Shown here: one piece after another, positions 6,979 to 9,840 of the stretch
Position numbering within the stretch: the first letter of the stretch is position 1
Layout: each line of letters starts with the position of its first letter
Position numbers and translations under genes: made by a program
Notes under the pieces: generated by a model
The model's database searches: none
What the model was told of the DNA's origin: nothing
The model's input: the letters and a program-made list of their open reading frames with translations, nothing else
Source of the DNA: Bacteroidales bacterium
GTDB taxonomy: Bacteria; Bacteroidota; Bacteroidia; Bacteroidales; VadinHA17
Direction of reading: 5' to 3'
NCBI GenBank assembly: GCA_003157055.1
Contig: PMIG01000306.1
Span: forward strand, 1-9,840
DNA: 9,840 bases

Positions 6979-8280
6979 CTATTTCAGGTAATCGCTGATA
7001 AAAGCCTCCCTTGGCTTATATACTGTCTCTTCCCATATTTTGGACTTTGATCTTTGAAGAGCCTGTGACTGATGGCCACGGTAAGGAACGGGATAAATGG
7101 TCTTTTTGCCCTTTGACTGGTTTATAGCAGCAAAAACTGAGGCTGGAGGGCATGTAAGATCTATCATTCCTATCTCTGCAAATATCTTGGCTTTGGATCC
7201 TCTCAGTAAATTCGCATTATCAAAATAGGGCAGAGCTTTCTGCATTTCTTCCTTTGATGCGTCAGTCTCGAATGGCTGCGGCCAGCCTCCTCTTCTTCCT
7301 GCAAGAGCACCCATAAAATCGCACATTGCAGGTACTATGGCTACTACAGCACTCACTCTGTGATCAAGACCGGCTGCAGCAAGAGCCTGCCCCCCACCCT
7401 GGCTTTCTCCAATCACCAATATTCTTTTGCCATCCCATTCCGGTTGCCTTGTCAGAAACTCAATAGTTCGCAAGAGCCGCAGGTACATTCCCCTGAAATA
7501 AAAATCATCCCGACTGGTCACTCCCTGCAGATAATAGTTCTTAAGTTCTCCGACTTCGAGCCCGGCATAATAACTCTCCGGCTGGCCGTCAAGCATCCCG
7601 TGTGCATTAAGGTCAAAGCAGATGGCTCCCTTTTTGGCATATTCGATGGCATTTCGCGGTTCTGACCTGCACCATGAACCTTTGACTCCTGCAGCTTTCA
7701 CCAGCAGAACTGCAGGAAGGGATCCGGGAGCTGCCTGAACCGGTTTTGCGTAATAACCATGTACCGGTTTTGGTCCGGTACAGTTAATTTCAATATCAGC
7801 ACATAAAAAGCCGCTTACAGCATCCTTGTCTGTAACAGGAACCGATTTAATTTCAAAAGGCAATGCCTGCAAGGCTTTCCTCTGTCCGTCCCAGTAAGAA
7901 ATAAAATCTTTCGGGCATAGGGCTCCCGGCTTAAGCTTCATGGGATCGACCAGTATCCCAATGCTTGAGATTGATCCCTTCGCTCTAACTTCAACAACTA
8001 GAGAGCAGGGATCTCCGAATGAACCGGAATAAACCAGTGTGCTGTCTTTGCCAACTGGTAACGTTTTATCTTCAAGCTTCTGACTGTTGTTTTTCAAAAC
8101 CATGACATAAAGTGAATCGCCTGCCTGACTTTCCGGGAAAGCATAAACAGATATCTTCTCTCCTTTTTTATATATCCCGGCCTTTTTCGTTTGTTTCAAT
8201 AGGATTTCCTGAAACTGTGCCGATGCCGATAATCCTGTAAATATCAGGATAATAGAAGAAACAAGGATGATTCTTTTCAT
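6979..8280 (-). CDS. Secreted acetyl xylan esterase-like (AXE1 family) alpha/beta hydrolase
   Basis: A 433-residue exported protein. Residues 1-21 are a signal peptide (MKRIILVSS, hydrophobic core, cleavage after ASA before Gln22), so it acts in the periplasm or outside. Residues ~22-125 look like a beta-rich N-terminal domain; the C-terminal ~300 residues are an AXE1-type hydrolase. Catalytic triad seen: Ser293 in GESQGGGQ, Asp374 in GMIDLTCPPASVFAA, His403 in RGHQ. The DLTCPP segment and the post-serine run (LDHRVSAVVAIVPAMCDF) are typical of CE7/AXE1 enzymes. The usual CE7 R-G-Q motif is replaced by LNAHGM near residues 224-229, so oxyanion-hole geometry and substrate may differ. Known family role: removing acetyl groups from xylan-derived or other sugars, or from cephalosporin C. 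It stands alone on its strand, divergent from ribokinase and convergent with the polyol dehydrogenase, with 42 nt between stops. Confidence 0.82.
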   Translation of the reverse strand: MKRIILVSSIILIFTGLSASAQFQEILLKQTKKAGIYKKGEKISVYAFPESQAGDSLYVMVLKNNSQKLEDKTLPVGKDSTLVYSGSFGDPCSLVVEVRAKGSISSIGILVDPMKLKPGALCPKDFISYWDGQRKALQALPFEIKSVPVTDKDAVSGFLCADIEINCTGPKPVHGYYAKPVQAAPGSLPAVLLVKAAGVKGSWCRSEPRNAIEYAKKGAICFDLNAHGMLDGQPESYYAGLEVGELKNYYLQGVTSRDDFYFRGMYLRLLRTIEFLTRQPEWDGKRILVIGESQGGGQALAAAGLDHRVSAVVAIVPAMCDFMGALAGRRGGWPQPFETDASKEEMQKALPYFDNANLLRGSKAKIFAEIGMIDLTCPPASVFAAINQSKGKKTIYPVPYRGHQSQALQRSKSKIWEETVYKPREAFISDYLK

Positions 8281-8438
8281 GGTTAAGAATGAATTAAGGA
8301 ATATTGATCCAGTAACAAAAATATAAAATTTGAAATTAGCGTGAAATTGTATTGATTCTCGCTTTCGAATTAATTATAACACTATAAAAAGTTTCAAAAT
8401 AATATTCTAATTTAGTTCATTATAGATTCTAATTAATA
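8281..8438. promoter_or_regulatory. Divergent A+T-rich promoter region between esterase and ribokinase
   Basis: A 158-base spacer, clearly richer in A+T than the flanking genes, holding the start regions of both divergent transcripts. It contains a good minus-strand promoter candidate, a TGAAATT direct repeat at 8331-8337 and 8342-8348 (11 bp apart), and an ATTCTAATT direct repeat at 8404-8412 and 8426-8434 (22 bp apart). Spacings of one and two DNA turns suit regulator binding, but A+T-rich sequence gives such repeats by chance. No clear -7 element was found for the ribokinase side; TAATTTAG at 8408-8415 is one base off. Confidence 0.5.
8316..8346 (-). promoter_or_regulatory. Candidate Bacteroidota promoter for the esterase gene
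   Basis: On the minus strand, TATTTTTG (8323 to 8316) is an exact TAnnTTTG -7 element. TTTC (8346 to 8343) lies 19 nt upstream, one base from the TTTG -33 consensus and at the expected spacing. The -7 element ends 35 nt before the esterase ATG. Confidence 0.5.
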
Positions 8439-9338
8439 ATGATGGATAAAATACTTGTAATCGGCAGTTCCAATACCGACATGGTTATAAAGACTGAAAA
8501 GATGCCTGCTCCCGGGGAGACAATTCTCGGCGGGACCTTCCTTATGAATCCGGGGGGTAAGGGAGCAAACCAGGCAGTTGCTGCAGCCCGTCTTGGAGGA
8601 AAGGTCACCTTTATAACGAAGAGAGGCAATGATCTCTTCGGCAACCAGGCAGTAGGTCTATTTATGAGAGAAGGAATTGATACTCAGTATATAATAAAAG
8701 ATAAGGAACTGCCTTCGGGAGTAGCCCTGATAACTGTCGATGCGGCTGGTGAAAACAGCATTGTAGTGGCGCCTGGTTCAAATGGCAATCTGCTGCCTGA
8801 GGATGTTTCTTTGAAACTTATGAAAACAGGGAAATGCGCTATCCTGCTTCTTCAACTCGAGATACCGGTAAAAACAGTGGAGTACGCTGTCCATAAAGCT
8901 TCGGAATATGGTATTAAAGTGATACTTAATCCCGCTCCAGCCACCAGTCTCCCGGAGGATCTCTTTAAGAATATTTGGCTGATCACTCCAAATGAGACGG
9001 AAGCGGAGATGTTGACCGGGATCAGAGTTCATGATGTGCCGTCAGCCGATAATGCAGCAGAATCATTTATGAAGAAAGGGGTTAAGAATGTCATAATAAC
9101 GCTTGGTTCTGTCGGTGCATTTATAAGGTCGGATAAGTTTACCGGCATGATTCCGGCCATCAAGGTTCATGCAGTCGATACTACGGCAGCCGGTGATATA
9201 TTCAACGGAGCTCTGGCAGTAGCCATCGCTGAAGGGAATAATCTGGAGGAGGCTGTCCTGTTTGCAAACAAAGCTGCTGCAATTTCAGTCACAAGGCTTG
9301 GCGCCCAGGCTTCTGCACCATATAGAAAGGAGATTTAG
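8439..9338 (+). CDS. rbsK: Ribokinase
   Basis: A 299-residue PfkB-family kinase with typical ribokinase motifs: VIGSSNTDMV (7-16) and NPGGKGANQAVAAARLGG (37-54) in the sugar-binding region, Glu141, NPAPA (164-168), TPNETEAE (183-190), and DTTAAGDIFNGAL (247-259) with catalytic Asp253, then the TRLGAQAS tail characteristic of ribokinases. Reaction: D-ribose plus ATP gives D-ribose 5-phosphate, in the cytoplasm, feeding the pentose phosphate pathway and nucleotide synthesis. Two adjacent ATG codons (8439, 8442) are both possible starts, differing by one residue. The next gene, a nucleoside hydrolase, starts 20 nt after the stop in the same direction, so the pair is probably one operon in which released ribose is phosphorylated here. 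A deoxyribokinase role cannot be fully excluded. Confidence 0.93.
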   Translation: MMDKILVIGSSNTDMVIKTEKMPAPGETILGGTFLMNPGGKGANQAVAAARLGGKVTFITKRGNDLFGNQAVGLFMREGIDTQYIIKDKELPSGVALITVDAAGENSIVVAPGSNGNLLPEDVSLKLMKTGKCAILLLQLEIPVKTVEYAVHKASEYGIKVILNPAPATSLPEDLFKNIWLITPNETEAEMLTGIRVHDVPSADNAAESFMKKGVKNVIITLGSVGAFIRSDKFTGMIPAIKVHAVDTTAAGDIFNGALAVAIAEGNNLEEAVLFANKAAAISVTRLGAQASAPYRKEI

Positions 9339-9358
9339 TAAATAATTCCGATAATATT

Positions 9359-9840
9359 ATGAGACAGGTAATAATTGCTATATCGTTTTTAATGCTAACC
9401 CTCACCGGGTGCAATAATAATTCCACCATACAAAAGAATCCGGTAAAGATCATATTTGATACCGACATGGGACCCGATTATGACGATATCGGTGCGCTCG
9501 CATTCCTTCACGCGATGGCCGACAGCGGAAAAGCTGAGATACTTGCCACCGTTGCTTCCAATAAGAACGAACTGGTTGTTCCTTCAATTGATGTCCTCAA
9601 CACATATTTCGGCAGACCCGATATTCCGACAGGCTCACCTAAAACGGCAGGTGCAGATTTGGGCGCTGCACAGCACTGGCCCGATTCTATTGTCATAAAA
9701 TATCCTCACAGGATAAAATCAACTTCAGAAGCTCCCGATGCGGTTACTGTTTACAGGAAGGTTCTGAATGCCCAGCCTGATAAAAGTGTAACAATTGTCA
9801 CTGTCGGCTTTCTTACCAATCTCAGCAATCTCCTTAAATC
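9359..9840 (+). CDS. Lipoprotein nucleoside hydrolase, inosine/uridine-preferring type (5' part)
   Basis: The first 160 residues of a protein still open at the window end; family members are about 310-350 residues. MRQVIIAISFLMLTLTGC is a lipoprotein signal with lipobox LTGC (lipidated Cys18), so the enzyme is membrane-anchored outside the cytoplasm. The residues after the Cys (NNNST) lack acidic residues, so a surface-export signal is not evident. The mature domain begins KIIFDTDMGPDYDDIGAL (30-47), the calcium-binding aspartate cluster of nucleoside hydrolases in the D-x-x-DD spacing of secreted members; TVGFLTNLSNLL (148-159) matches the conserved G-x-L-T-N-L segment. Reaction: hydrolysis of a ribonucleoside to base plus ribose. 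It follows ribokinase by 20 nt, which fits salvage, but the ribose would be released outside the cytoplasm and needs an uptake system not seen here. Confidence 0.88.
   Translation, partial: MRQVIIAISFLMLTLTGCNNNSTIQKNPVKIIFDTDMGPDYDDIGALAFLHAMADSGKAEILATVASNKNELVVPSIDVLNTYFGRPDIPTGSPKTAGADLGAAQHWPDSIVIKYPHRIKSTSEAPDAVTVYRKVLNAQPDKSVTIVTVGFLTNLSNLLK

Noticed and set aside
7761..7781. Perfect 7-bp inverted repeat GTACCGG...CCGGTAC with a 7-nt loop, plus a direct repeat ACCGGTTTTG at 7739-7748 and 7763-7772
   Set aside because: It lies within the esterase gene; the direct repeat just encodes two Lys-Pro-Val segments 8 residues apart, so coding constraint or chance is enough.

Overview
The window looks like chromosomal DNA of a Bacteroidota bacterium, probably an environmental Bacteroidales or Marinilabiliales relative. 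This is an inference. It rests on moderate A+T content, exact matches to the Bacteroidota -7 promoter element TAnnTTTG upstream of two genes, weak or absent Shine-Dalgarno sequences at most starts, and proteins of Bacteroidota type (secreted AXE1-like esterase, lipoprotein nucleoside hydrolase). Nine protein-coding genes fill the window, two of them cut by its ends. There is no tRNA, rRNA, CRISPR array, insertion sequence or gene-free stretch over 160 bases.

Region 1 (1-4981, plus strand) is a compact, probably co-transcribed run. It holds the 3' end of a HAD hydrolase of the beta-phosphoglucomutase type, a PHP-domain protein overlapping it by 7 nt, a 657-residue fusion of a class II aldolase with a sorbitol-6-phosphate-dehydrogenase-like short-chain dehydrogenase (SDR) overlapping the PHP gene by 17 nt, and, after a 62-base gap with four tandem 7-bp repeats, a zinc-type dehydrogenase resembling L-sorbose-1-phosphate reductase (SorE/YggP).

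Region 2 (4924-6936) has a minus-strand PfkB sugar kinase whose 3' end overlaps the SorE-like gene by 58 nt, and a divergent plus-strand zinc polyol dehydrogenase (sorbitol/L-iditol 2-dehydrogenase type) only 39 nt from the kinase start. Regions 1 and 2 together read as a polyol/ketose catabolic locus with no phosphotransferase (PTS) genes in view. The polyol dehydrogenase could make a ketose, the kinase could phosphorylate it, the SorE-like enzyme and the SDR domain could interconvert ketose phosphates through a hexitol phosphate, and the aldolase domain could cleave a ketose 1-phosphate to triose units. The real substrate is not known from sequence.

Region 3 (6979-9840) has a secreted AXE1-type carbohydrate esterase on the minus strand. 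Divergent from it across a 158-base A+T-rich promoter region lies a probable operon of ribokinase and a lipoprotein nucleoside hydrolase (cut by the window end), which fits nucleoside/ribose salvage.
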